From: Neodiprion pinetum
Taxonomy: Eukaryota > Arthropoda > Insecta > Hymenoptera > Diprionidae
Length of the DNA: 64,000 nt
Direction: 5' to 3'
Assembly (NCBI RefSeq): GCF_021155775.2
Contig: NC_060235.2
Coordinates: forward strand, 27,258,607-27,322,606
This document shows positions 13,601 to 26,330 of the stretch, piece after piece (positions within the stretch are counted from its first letter, which is position 1; every line of letters starts with the position of its first letter). The notes under the pieces are model-generated. The model did no database searches, had not been told where the DNA came from, and worked only from the letters and a program-made list of their open reading frames with translations. A program made the position numbers and the translations under genes.

Positions 13601-16600
13601 TACCTGGTTCGTGGTACTTTTTGAGATACCAGTGACTGAGCATGTGCTTAGGTGTACGTAATACTTAACAATTACCTATTTTATGATGCGAGAATTTTTG
13701 TTGGACTTACTCTAGAGCGGATGAAAATCTTCAAATGTGTTAAAGTATTATGTGCTATTTTGGCGTGGTATCTCTTATACTAAAAAACATTTGTAAAATA
13801 TTTTGCAAGAATATATTTTGAACAATTTTCCATATCCCAGAATTGAATGACAAAATTATGTATTTAAAAATAATTTTTAAAAACTGTTGGTACTCTTGAA
13901 AATAAGCATAAATTTCACTATTTATTGATTACAGTTCTTTGTATTCATATATTTCAAAAATTCGAAGTACCAAATTACGGTCTGGGTATAGACTATTTTA
14001 ATCATTGATTGAAATAAATAATCTAGAGGTAAAATAGATGTATAAAATTAGTTGATAATTATAAATTTGTAATATATCCTATAATATTAATTGTTATCTT
14101 ATAGTACTAATAATAAAAATTCTTTATCCATGCAAAGCATGAAATTTTGTCAGACAAAAAGAAATGGTGAGTAGTAATTTAATTAAATCTTGTACAAATT
14201 GGAATGAATGGCAATACGAAAGTGATTTGAATTCGTGAAAACAAACGTTTAATGAAATAAGAAACCGGTAACTGCTGTATTCTACCACATTCGCTAGTAG
14301 GAACTAATTGTAGTTTTAGACCAAGAACATTAATTTGTGCAATCCTCAAAAAAATTAGACACTGACATTAACAGTTGAACTTCCTGTAATTATCATTGCT
14401 TGCATTATCAACTATCTGACTATTATTCAACTTATTCCGAAAGTATATGCAGAGTTGATTCAAAAATCTTACTCTGATAAAAATCACGTCATCGTCAGAT
14501 AGATTGAAATGATGAAGAGTGCAAAAAAGTTAATCTCACTTCATCTTAAGGGAAGATTTCTGATTATACCATTTTAATAATTATAAAGAGTATTGTGCAT
14601 TTTATTAATTCTGGGACTGAAATGAAGTTAAGAAACACTGTTTGACTACATACCTATATTTAAAATTAGGGTACAGATCGTTTATATTTTTAATTAAATC
14701 AGATTATTTAAAATGCTACAAGGGACTATCTGTGTCAGGGTCCATACTCTTATATTTTGTGTTTAGCATAATTGTACGAATTTATAATAAGTGAAAAATT
14801 TGAATTTATTAGCATCAAAAAAAGAAGAAAGAAAAAAAGAAGGAAAAAATCGTTTTTTGATGTAGCAGCAGTTCATATCCAGAATAGATTGATGGTATAC
14901 CACAGGGGTTATATTCTATTGAAATATAAATATAATTTAAAATTGTATAGATGATTATTTACCAAGTATACGACCGAACTTTATTTAATATGAACGAAAT
15001 CGGCCAATATTTTGATGTAATATTTTTGGAGTAAGTAACGTTTGTCACATTAGAAGAATGAAATTTGAGAATTTATTTACATCATTTAAAAGATCATGTT
15101 AGAGTTTTTCTTGTACAAATTTTATTGAATTTATAATCATTAAATTTGAACTATAGTTTTGAAAAGAATTGTCTGTCAATAGAATTAAAATAATTATTCT
15201 ATGACTTCTGATTAATCCTATGTATAAATAAATCATACATACTTATATATGTTTCGTTGTGTCGTATTTTATTATTCTTATTATTCCTTTGTCGTATTAA
15301 AATATGTATAGTTCATTGTTATGACCAAAAATTAAAAAATTTCGTAAGTCGTAAGTCGTAAGTGAAAATATGGTTTGCACCTTTTGCAGTCATTCTTTCA
15401 ATAGACCAGCTTTTCAAATATTCATTCTCTAATACATAAGATATTCTACATATTTATGAAAATATCCATAATTAATAATTATAGGTAATTTCCCAACTTC
15501 TATCACTTACATTGGTGAACAAATAGTCTTGAATCTCAGGAAATCGCTAACTAGCATGCGCACCACAGTTGAAACTTTTCTCGCAGTACATCAAAATTTG
15601 ACTTATTGTAAGTGAGCAGTATTGCTCATATTGCTCTAAGCTATTGTAAATCCAATTCCATCCCCATAAATTCGTAACGAGTACTTTGGTAGTTGACTAC
15701 ATCTTCCAATACTCGTTTACAATTTAAAATTAGACGGAATAGTATTAATAAAAAGAAATGTAAAATAATCATTTTTATTCCCGACTCAACCATAATGTTC
15801 ACTTTTTTTACCCGAAAAACGCGACGAAATTGGCATATTATTCCTGATCTGGGGGAAAAAATAGTAGCCCTTTTCTCCCGCATTTACGGGAAATATTTCC
15901 CACAAATAAACTTTCCCGTTTTTCCGATTATTCCTTTTTCTTTACCACTTTGAACTACATCTCTCGGTATTAATATAAACTTTCAATAATATTACAGTTT
16001 TCAGACTGATAGATCACAGTTACGCATAAAAGGAAAACACTTTTAATTCAATAATGTGGCCAGAGTTAAGTCGGGAATAAAGTCCTATATCTAACACAGG
16101 AATAAAAGTCGATTATTTCCGCGGGTAGGTTTACTGTTCGAGTAAAGCGTTCTTCTTTTGGTGGTAAATAGAACCTTCGATATAACCTTTGGCTACCATA
16201 GAAGATTGTCACCCACCAAGTCTGTTAAGATCCGTCATTCTCACCCGTACACAAAAAATCCGAACAAGTTAGAAAATTTTTTCGTTACAGTGAAAAAAGT
16301 AAAGACCAATTGGTTACCATTTGAATTATTGATGTTGCTAACGCAGAATAAATGCCAGATAATTTTTCTTATTGTACTATCATGGATTTTTTATATTCAA
16401 TTTTATTTCAAGAAGTTAATTTTTCAGGTGGAGGTTCTGCTCCCACGCCCTAACTTCTGCTCACCTACATCCATGCACTTCGTGTATGCGTTTTGTAAAT
16501 TTTCTCTTCACTCTTTGAGCGTTTGTGGGTTCGTTGGCTTCATGGAACTACGCTGTCAACGCGAGACTCTTTTCAAATGAGGTACCGTAATACGAATATT

Positions 16601-17770
16601 TGTAATAATACAATGACTTCGTAAATTAGAGTCCGGTAAAATCAGCCGTATTCGGGCACAATTCCGAGTACGAGATTACAATTGTACACGCAAAAGGGTG
16701 CTACCAATTAACAACTAGTGTTCAACGCGCTGAATCATAAATTGATCGAACCTGATTGTAAATCCGTTGATACACATTCAAAAGAATTGTAGAACGATTA
16801 AATTGAACTGATTTTCGGGTAATTAGATTCAATTGAAATTTATTTATTCGCATAAGGACATACACACAGAATAGATTACAAGTTTGCAAATATTTATGCT
16901 ACAATAATACTCTACAAATTATACAGGTAGCACTTTTTGTGAAAGGTTTCTGCTTTAAAAGGTTTTGAAATCGAAGTAAAACAGGCGAATTATTCATGGT
17001 GTTTATTGCTGTATCAGATTTATAAACTTGAACAGTGAGGTTTTTTTTCATCTCGTTTATATAAGACAGCTGATATACATACCTACAGTATACATTGATG
17101 TACGCTCTGCTGATTCTCAAACAAGTATAATATACATCTAGTTTGAATTTATATCTTATGCACTTTCTTACTTAAATAATTTTACATTGTTTCCTATAGA
17201 TCGTAGGTATCTTTGTAGTATAAATGTTAGTTAAGATTCACCTGATTGTTGTTGCAAGTTCAAATTTGACTTGTAACCGTACAAGTACTCTAGTATTATG
17301 ACTATATTAAGTGCAGTCTAAACCAAGTACTAAATTCAATATAACTAAAACGATTTCTTTCTCGCAGCTCATGCATGTTGTTCGTTTTTCTCTTGCCAAT
17401 TAAATGACTACATCCGAGTACCAATTAATTCATTTCATAATCAATTTGGTGGTAGGTTGTAGCAATAATATCTGACAGTTCTCAATTCGAGAACAAACTT
17501 TTTTTGGTCCAACAATGCAAGTGAAAAAATTTGCTGGACCTCATATCACTCAGAAATGTTGAAAAAATTCAAAAAAAAAAAACAAAAAAAAAACAGGTAC
17601 TCCACTTTGCTACAGTCTCATGTACGTTCTTCTATTTTATTCACCCGTTGTACACTTCATAGAATAGAAACTAAAGTTCTGACAGCAGCGGATCTCAAAT
17701 CAATGATTTCAACAATTCTTACATACTTTTCTTCTAGCTTATTCCTTGGGCGATATCTTTCGTTTTAATC
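10672..17770. other. Long gene-poor stretch
   Basis: About 7 kb of AT-rich DNA in which I found no exon supported by splice sites plus conserved protein sequence. It contains a weak inverted repeat (15771-16083) and a three-copy 7-bp tandem (CGTAAGT) at 15343-15363. A somewhat GC-richer patch at about 16430-16580 could be regulatory or a fragment of an old element. It may include the far 3' UTR of Smox or introns of an unseen gene. Confidence 0.4.
15771..16083. repeat. Inverted repeat, possible MITE remnant
   Basis: TTTTTATTCCCGACTCAAC near 15772-15790 pairs with GTTAAGTCGGGAATAAAG near 16065-16082, apart from a small mismatch. A second, degenerate copy of the right arm follows near 16097-16125. 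The spacer contains several CCCG/CGGG-type short palindromes. This is consistent with a decayed inverted-repeat element; no coding capacity is seen. Confidence 0.4.
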
Positions 17771-17776
17771 TTTATT
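17771..17776 (-). terminator. Poly(A) signal for the 69-aa protein gene
   Basis: On the minus strand this reads AATAAA. It lies 53 bases past the stop codon of the small two-exon gene, a normal spacing for a 3' end signal. It supports that gene being real. Confidence 0.5.
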
Positions 17777-17828
17777 CATATTTTAAAAATTTTTCTTGGC
17801 TGATGAGGTTTCTTTTTTTCATTTGTAT

Positions 17829-19625
17829 TTAATTGATCCTACGGAAGCGGCGATGATGAGCTGGTGATGACAACATTTGCTTAAGGGAAAATGTGCTAAG
17901 GGACAAGCCTGCAGTAGCCAACAGAAGTGCAGATCTCACGGTTTTACGATCAACGCCACCACTGCTGTACGTTGATGTGCTAGCACTCTGAAAAATATGA
18001 AAAAAGGAAATAATCACAATTAATCTATCTGTCTTAGGTGTAGACTTGCAGTGGTGAGAAATTGAGTAGGGCAGTATATGTCTGGAATTTTTCGGCGTTA
18101 AAGATCACAAAAGTTTACAGGGTAAAATGGTCTTTTCAGGCTTGTGTGCGTAGAGTTAGGATGCTAAGTGTCGATTTCTTGGCACACGATTTGTGTGAAG
18201 TGAAAAGCTATCACTTTACACACATGCGCGTAAAAGTTCACTTTCACTCAGAAATCGGCACTATACACACAAATTTGACTCAGAAGGGTCGAAAAATATT
18301 CTATGCTCATTCGGGTGTGAACTTTTTGCACTCTTGGAATCGGAGCGATACTCGTGCGAAAAAGTTCGCTTTACGCCCTTGTTGCATAGGTACTATAATC
18401 CACGAAATTGAAGTCCGTATCACGTCAATGTATTGATGTATTCTTAGGAAAACTTATTATTTTTCAACTTGATATAGATTATCTAAATTTCGGTATATTG
18501 CAATACAGCAAAACGTACATATATTTTGCAATGGTGTCACGTAACGGATAAAGTATTTACGAGACTGGAATAAGCTTTCTAAAAACTATAAATCAATTTG
18601 AAATTTTTTCGTAAAATGATCAATGTACTGTCAGTGCGCTCTAATCAGCTAGGAGTAAATAAAAGTCGTACAAATTTTTCAAGTGCGACGTGGATTTTGA
18701 GATTATGTTTAGGATGTTTTTCAATTATTGATTCATACGACGATTTTTTGGTCAGAGCTGACCAGAGCGCACTTCCTTATACCAGAACGACCATATTATT
18801 ATATATATATAAAAAAAAAATTCAAACCGAACCCATGCTTTACGAAATAACGGGTTGGATTCTCGTAAATACACGTAAACTTAAGGGGATGGTATAGCCA
18901 GTTTTTACCGACCGAGTAAAATTTCACTTCATTTTGACCATTACTCACGCTTACCCATAACTGACACAAAAAAGCTGCAGATAGCGCCATTTTACATGCA
19001 ATAGCTAATATAAATATTCAGAAAAAGTTTTTGTTCTCCGCAATAATGATACTAAGAAATGTATTTCTGTAATTGAGCTACCACTTATTATGGGAATGCA
19101 GTTTTTGATCTTATACTAACAGATACAACACGTATATAATAAATTTCTTGAAATGATTGTTGCGTAAAACAAAACTTTTTACGGATACTTGTATACGGCC
19201 TGTAGAATTAGACTGACTACAAAATTTTCACATCAGTGAAATCGTTGATTACCAATGTTTTATGAACGTTCCATCGGCCAAAGTTACCACATTAGGTCCC
19301 AAATGTTATGTAATGTCTTGGTCGTAAACGGTGTCGAAAAACCATCGGAGTGCATTGTTAAGAAAGAAAAAATGTTCTTCAAAAAATTTTATTGAATAAG
19401 TTTTTAGTTCTTTTACGTTGAATAAAGTCCATTTTAGATGAATTCAGTGTGATCCAATTGATATGAAGGAAGTCGAACGAATGTATCGAAGTCCGTTTCA
19501 TTCGTGTCACGCTTTGTAATGATTAACGTAAAGTAATTTATATTTACGAAATCCGTATCATATATTTAATTTACCTGGTTGAGTGATAGCCGAAAAGCAT
19601 ATAATGTAGATCTTGTTAAATGCAT
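17829..19625 (-). CDS. Candidate 69-aa small protein with presequence-like start and one hydrophobic segment
   Basis: I do not recognise the family. Two exons read on the minus strand: 19625-19575 (17 codons, starting MHLTRSTLYAFRLS) and 17987-17829 (52 codons plus TAA). The donor is CAG|GTAAAT, the acceptor is a T-rich tract ending in TTTTTCAG, and both sides of the junction are phase 0. The start is basic and hydroxylated without acidic residues, as in mitochondrial presequences. Residues about 36-52 (SALLLATAGLSLSTFSL) are hydrophobic, and the tail is basic (HHRRFRR). A TTTCAG just 5' of the first exon suggests an upstream non-coding exon; alternatively transcription starts nearby, since a TATCGATA motif lies at 19741-19748. 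A poly(A) signal follows the stop. A small mitochondrial inner-membrane protein is my inference. It could still be a chance frame or the end of a longer protein. Confidence 0.5.
18167..18262. repeat. Nested imperfect palindrome
   Basis: The outer arms are AGTGTCGATTTCT (18167-18179) and AGAAATCGGCACT (18250-18262). An inner hairpin of GTGTGAAGTGA with TCACTTTACACAC lies between them. The structure sits in the intron of the small minus-strand gene. It resembles the core of an inverted-repeat element. Confidence 0.5.
18315..18370. repeat. Hairpin-forming inverted repeat
   Basis: GTGTGAACTTTTTGCAC (18315-18331) pairs with GTGCGAAAAAGTTCGCT (18354-18370) over most positions, with a 22-base loop. 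Together with the palindrome just upstream it makes a structured block of about 200 bases that is unlike the flanking intron. Confidence 0.5.
18633..18773. repeat. Inverted repeat, 18-bp arms
   Basis: AGTGCGCTCTAATCAGCT (18633-18650) and AGCTGACCAGAGCGCACT (18756-18773) are reverse complements at 16 of 18 positions, 105 bases apart. This may be another inverted-repeat element, or part of one composite element with the palindromes at 18167-18370. Confidence 0.5.
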
Positions 19626-19749
19626 CTCGTGATTTCGGATGACACGCTGCTACCCGGCACCCTGAAACAGTAAAAATACAGAACACTCAGTTTTACCTGA
19701 ACAAAAGTATCACCCTTTTATAAGATATAAATATTCAGTTTATCGATAG

Positions 19750-22700
19750 ATTGATAATACTTTTGTATTATAATTATTCAGAGTTCAACTGTGTATACTT
19801 GTTTTTAAAATTTTTGTGTTTCGACTTTAACTAGTGATCGTACAGACTCACTCTATTTTTTACGTATCGTTTCATGTTTATTTTCCGTAGTAATAAATGT
19901 GCTACTGCATACGAGCTTTCGCCAATTATATTTCGCGAATAAACTTCTAGAAGGTGTTTCTTTGCCCCAAAATATCGAGTTTCTGATGTATAGTTTCATT
20001 CGTTGTGCTGATCTTTACTCCGGTTAAAACTGATTATTTTAGCAGTTCAATGAGTGGAATGCCCTAATAAACGAAAAATGTTGTGTATTTTTGCCAGAAA
20101 TATTAATTTAGACAGATTTAAGTGTAAACATATATATTATTATTTCAGAACCATAGTGAAGTATAATCTGCGAATTTTCGATAACCTGCACGTGCTTTTT
20201 CGTCTTATCAATTATGTACTAAAGCCCCTATCAATTACGTACTAAATCAATCAATTAAATGAAATATAATTAACGATGTTCGAGTGACATACATTATAAT
20301 CTTATATAGGTACTGCAACTTTTACGAATTAAAAGTGCTGTTGTACTCATAATGGAAATAGTCGAGGAGCAATTTAGTTTTTTTAAACTTCCACAGCTAG
20401 TAGATTACTAAACAATTTAATCATATTGTTCAACTAAAATTAGATCGTACCAATGGTAATTTTTTTTTTTTTTTTGTAAACCCATTTTGTTTCGAAATTA
20501 TGCTCTGTAGAACAAATTTGAACGGGAATAATCTCAAATTCCCCGCCTGTGATAAGAATTCTTTCTGGGATAGTCATGTTAGGGCGGTGTACTTTTATGA
20601 GAATACGAAATTTCCTAAGTGTATAAATTTACCCGAAATTTTATTCATTTAACTATCAAAATTCAACAATTCATTAATAAACAGGTGATAAAAGGTTATA
20701 AAATGACGTAACAATATTGAACAGAATCTTCAGAGTATAAGTAAGAATGGTTGTGCATTCCATTTAAAAAAAAAGAATCATGTCTCTGGAAAAATCCTCC
20801 AACCCAATATGACCTTTTCTGATAAGCTTCGTTATATATGCCACTCCTACAAATATTACCAGCAAAACATACTATTAACCAAATTTTATCCAGCGGATGG
20901 TATAATTATTTGGCATATTCAATTCGGAAACGTCATTACAGAATAAAATATATCACTGAAAAAATAAAAGAACTAATTTCAAATTGCCGATAGAGTCAAG
21001 GAGTTTGTATTTTTTTAAATGTTGGAATTACAAGGTAAAAGTTAGAGACAATAAAGTCCAATAACGTGCCTCCAAAGCTTTGTAACGGAAGAATACGATA
21101 AACCTTGCACTCTACGATTATTTCTGTTAAATTCTCACGTGATTTATTGCAAGACTTTTTTAACCTATTGTTATGTGTTCTTCCAATATTCTGTTGTATT
21201 GAGTATATAAATAGTATAAAATAATACAAACAAACCGTAAAAACAATATTCTTCACATTACTTTTTACAACTCTACAAATCAATTCCAGTTAGTGAAATT
21301 ACTATCAGTATCTATGATCAAAATATTTTGTCGTTAGTTATACTCTTTTTTCATAAGATAGTTTCTTCATTTCTGATATAATTGTTTCCTATTGCATTAT
21401 TTTATTAATTTTATAGTAATTTCTACAAAACTTTTTACAAACATCGTATGAACAGTATCGAAGTGCGTCGAATTTTTTCAATATAAGGAAAATAAAAAAA
21501 ATACAAAAAAAGGAAACATGTTAATTTTTATCCCCATCACTTAAGGGTAAAGTTGTGCAAATTTCAGATTTTTTCATTAAACCGTTTCCGAAATTGACGC
21601 GGGAGTTCTGAAAAGATCGAATAACTCGGGGAAAGTTTTCTAACAACCTTTTTTTCGGAAACTAGTCGTCTGAAAACGTAATGATTCACTGAAATTGGAA
21701 GAAGTTATTTTCGACTGAAGAAAATACTTTTCCTATATCACGTAAGCGAAAAAAATCATTCAAGAATATTATTTGCTCTAGAAAAAAAGATCCATAACAG
21801 TACGCCAAAGATGCGTTGATGAACAAAGCAAGATATTTAAAGAAGTCAAAGTATAATCACATTCTAATCTTTTAGCGCCTACAGAACTATCTATATTCGC
21901 AATGGACATATTAGCTGCAAACAATAAGTTATGGTTGTAGATACTCGGGGCTGCAACTTTTTTCCGATAGCTCGATACGCGATGTAATAAATAGTCCAGC
22001 ACCATTGCAATAAACGGATCACAATTTGCGTTTTATACAAATGGCAAAGTCCATTTACGTTCCCTTACACTCTGTTCGAGATGGATTGTAACGAAATCAA
22101 AATTATGTACAAAGATCATGTCTCAATTTAAACGTCTGAAAATTTTCAACGAACACCTGGTAATAATACATTCATAACAATATGTAAAACTGCACCACTT
22201 ATCGATGCGTAATCGAACTTCGAATTATTAGCTACGTGCAAGAAGGTCATTGGACACGTTGTTTAAATAGCGTTTCTGTGGTCTGACGTAGCACAATGCC
22301 ATGAGATTGAACAAGTCTATAATTACTCAAGTGCAATATTCAGTTCATACTTATGTACAGATCGCAGAGACGCCTTGAGATTCAAATTAGGAAATGGCAA
22401 GCCGTGATGTTTTTCGTTAATGCATTGTTAAAAGATCTTCTTACTTCGAAGAGTTGTACAGAGTCGACCAGCGAGCACTCATGAATTTACATACACTGTG
22501 TAGTCGCAGCTTTAGTCGGTTGTAGATGATTGCGACAAAGTGCACGTGCGTTATATACTCAAGTTGCACTATTTTTAGTTGCAATGCTAATTCAAGCCAG
22601 ATCTTATAGCGTTATTCGAAACAAACAAAATCCGTTTACGAATCTACATTCAATCCGCAGTTCTCTCTACCTTGGCTTTGTTAACACTAAAGATTGTGTG

Positions 22701-25600
22701 CTTTATAGTTAGCAACCTGCGGTTCTGTTCTCTACCCCACTGCGCCCGATTCACATCTAGAAGTTAAATTTAGGGAGACAGGATTGGAGCCGGCCTTTAG
22801 AAAGTAGCTCGGAAATGTCTTTGAATTTGAACTTGAGGACGTCTGCATTCGTGTGGGCGGGCTCGCTTGTATTACAATACTTATACAGTACAGAAAACTA
22901 CAAATAACCAGAAATTATAATTTGTCCAGTTTAAAATTGACAGCTCCAAATAGGAGATCTGGCGTACCAGCTATTCAAGAATTGCATAATACTGTAACAT
23001 AAATTTGTAATAATGATACCAAGAATAACAACAACGATAGTAATGATAGATTAAGATAGTATATAAGCTATAGAAACTTAAATGCAATATAATAATTTTT
23101 ACCAAGATATAATACAGCCTTTTTTTTACGATTTTACGTCAGATTATATGCAAATAGAAAATTTGAAACTATTCTAAAAATATTTGAATTTCGTATAGGA
23201 AAATTTTATGTTTCGTTTCCTTTGAGTCTCAGAATCGTACGTAATTTACGTATAATCAAAATAGATTTTCGTGGTAAAAAACTAACAAATTAAAGCTTGC
23301 TAATGATCAACAGCAATCTGAAGCATCAAAAAAGATGCAATGTAGAAACAAGGATGATTTCACTCATAATGTATTATTTGTGAAAACTGGAGGCAAGTTT
23401 TATACAGTGTGCTCGCAATGACGTTACGCAATTGATACTTGAGAAAGGAAAAAATTACCATAAACAATAAGTATTTTATTGGCAAACTAGATCGTGATGA
23501 AGAGGACAGTGATTGTTAAGAATAAATTACGATCTATTTCAGGTTCAAAGAGCAGTATGACATGTTGTTTATTTGAGAAATCAATCTTATCAATCTCTGC
23601 ATTCAAAATTAACTTATCATTACATGAAAATGACGTTTCGACCGATATACTCTTCAAATAAACATTGCAGTTACATCAGTAATATTCATGATGATGCTGA
23701 AACGAGCCATAGATTCACAAAATGTTTTTGATGGAAAAATCAGTCGAGTGGCGTGTTAACATTCTGATACTTACACGCTGATACAAATAGTGTGATCATA
23801 AAAAACAATATGTAGAAAAACTGTCTGAGAAATCAGCAGCTCTAGTGGCTAGCTTTAGCCTCATCAGATATTCTTTCTCTGATTTCAACTCAGGTTTTGC
23901 ATATCTGATTTCACCCGGAATATTCAGTATCTTCTAGAATTACATAGAATAAATGTTATGTACTATGATACAATACTTTTTGCTTGTCCCAGCCTTGAAT
24001 GACAATAAAAGTTGGTACAATTCATTTCCTGATCCTCTAGTTGTGAATGATTGTCAAAAATTGGCTTACAAGTTTATTTTGTACACATCTTAAGATATTG
24101 CAATACATCTAGTAACAGTTAATTCGTGCCACTTTCAAACCCAAATATTTCAATTTGGCAATATTTAAAGAAAAGTTAAAAAAAAACTCTATTTCTCATA
24201 GATCTCCTTTGTGAATCCAATTATTTGATAGCTGACATATGATTTAGCTTGACTGTAGCCCTAAGAAACTTCCTACAAGATTTCATAGAGTTGATCATTT
24301 CAATAGTACCTACTTTATAACGTTTTTCTGGTTTCATTAAAAAAAAAAATTATTTTCAGTCTTATCTCACTTGTCTCCACCCCATTCATTCACTCAACTA
24401 TTTCTAAGCATGATTCGGTGAGATTTATAATTCTTTTGACGATATTGTTGATATTTTAGTGGAAATTTTTATGTAAAATTGAATCTTCATCACGATGTAC
24501 TAATCCATCATTCGGCCAAAATATCGGGAAAAAAGTACCACGATATTGGACCAATTTGAGACATACTATTGACATGTGGCCCTGACCTGAGTCTGAAAAA
24601 GAAGCTTGGTATTTTCGTATGACAACCCGTGAGTTTTTGATGGTGATACAGCGTAACACTTTCCCAAAATGAATACCTATTTAAATGGCATATTTTCACA
24701 AGAAAGTGCAATCCAGGAACAGTTTTGAGTTGATATAAAATTATTGTGCACGCATTTGGCTAGTCCCCAATCGAGAATAGGGAAAAACAGTTTTCGAATG
24801 CTTCAACGTAACAGAATAGAATTTTGTTTAAGAGTAATGGGTCACAGCGCATAAGATATATCTCGCATGCAATAGCTAGTTGGCGGTCGTTAGTTGCGTG
24901 TACAGGTTACAGTGATACAGTAGCAGGTTAGATAATGTCGCCTAATTTTAACAATTTTTCTTTTACGCTATACCCTGTGGGAGGCGCCAGAAATCCGCGT
25001 ATTACGTAAAATTTCCAATAGGATGAAAGACCACTAACCTTCTCACGCGGGATGTGTCGACGGAAGAGAATTAGTTATGTCCTCGAGGCGGTATTCACTA
25101 TCTACATGCACGTCAAGCAGACGCCGGTTTCACACACAAACTACTAATGTACGTGCACCTTGAATCGCTCGATAAAGCAGCAGTAGCGCAGGTCGTTCTG
25201 CCATCTGTGAGGTACTTGGCGCACCATTTTTTTTGCGAATTACAGTGTGACGTATGTCAAGATTACGGTCTTATAGCAGGTCTGGGCACTCTGTAGAAAT
25301 GTTTTCACTCCATTTTTTGATGGGGGGGATGTCACTTACAATTGGTGTGAGCAACCAGAAGAAATCTAATATGTGGTTCGCTACGGATTGGGCATTCACA
25401 CGTGATACATTTTCCTCCCCGAATGCTCATACACATATGCATACTTAAATATATATTCATATACTACATACACATATTGTACCGATAAATATACTTATTC
25501 ATATTAGTGTAGTCACGCATGAGCCGAAAGCATGGTAGCAGTATGGTTAGATAGCAGTTACGTAATTCTGACGCTATCTGCCGAAACGTTCTAGGCAATG
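19750..25600. other. Gene-poor stretch between the small protein gene and ESD
   Basis: Nearly 6 kb with no supported exon. A minus-strand donor-like site (AA|GTAAGA) near 22446 and the moderately GC-rich sequence just to its right (about 22450-22880) could be a 5' non-coding exon and promoter of the small minus-strand gene, but nothing proves it. A second GC-richer patch begins near 24990 and runs into the ESD promoter region. Confidence 0.35.
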
Positions 25601-25795
25601 ATAAAAAACACGCCCGCCATTGGTGGACTAGCCGCGGCTGAGTTGTTGCCGGGTTGAATACTAACATCCACAATTCTCCGTCGATCAGTCCGTTTAGTAA
25701 CCGAACTTGGTTCGCGTTCTGTACCTTACTGCATTCATTTGCCAAAAATTCAATCAACTGAAAGATACCTGACCGAAGATAACACCGGTTTCAAG
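25600..25795 (+). promoter_or_regulatory. Probable ESD promoter and 5' non-coding exon
   Basis: The first ESD coding exon begins exactly at an acceptor, with ATG as its first three bases, so a non-coding exon must lie upstream. A donor, TTTCAAG|GTAATT, at 25795/25796 fits. To its left is a GC-richer patch with an inverted CCAAT box (ATTGG at about 25619) next to CCGCGGC. The transcription start is not determined. Confidence 0.4.
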
Positions 25796-26330
25796 GTAAT
25801 TTTAAAAAATAATACAGCTACTGCGAATAAACTTTGTAGCTCTGAATTTGCGTTTATTTTATTTTTGGCCTTTATTTTATATATACCACTTTGCTTTCTG
25901 ACGAAGAGGTTATATCGGGTAATTGCCTGCAATATTATAAAATCCGCGTCAATGTCCACAGACCATATAAGTTGGTTCTATTGTTTATTTCGGATACTGA
26001 ATATGTATAAGTTTCTTTTTACCCCCGTACGAAAATCCACGAAATTTAGAAGACCCCTTTATTCTCGTATTATTGGAGTTGATCCGTTCTTCGGTGAATT
26101 GGCTGGATTAGGAAATGATGTCGCAATTCTATAGTTTATCAGTTTAGCATAGGTCAATTAACTGATGTGACTTTAGATAGTATTTAATTATATAATTTTT
26201 TGCTGCCTTCTACGTGTATTTTGTCAGAATTCGATTGACCACTGAAAATAACCATATTTGTGTTTCATTCAAACATTGTTAGTGTCTAAAAGTTTTTTAT
26301 TAAGCAAATTATCTTTTTCCACATTTACAG

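Noticed and set aside
16158..16580. A 140-codon plus-strand open frame, the longest in the gene-poor part
   Set aside because: Composition changes midway, no family resemblance, no splice-site support and no poly(A) context; treated as chance.
18062..18436. A 124-codon plus-strand open frame
   Set aside because: It runs across two hairpin-forming palindromes whose unusual base composition explains the lack of stops.
18935..18973. Minus-strand ATG in good context (AAAATGGCG) followed by a GTAAGC donor, encoding MALSAAFLCQLW
   Set aside because: Its phase would create a stop if joined to the exon at 17987, and no other partner exon was found.
25464..25757. A 97-codon minus-strand open frame near the ESD promoter
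   Set aside because: It overlaps the likely ESD promoter and 5' exon and shows no conserved motif; GC-rich promoter DNA often lacks stops.
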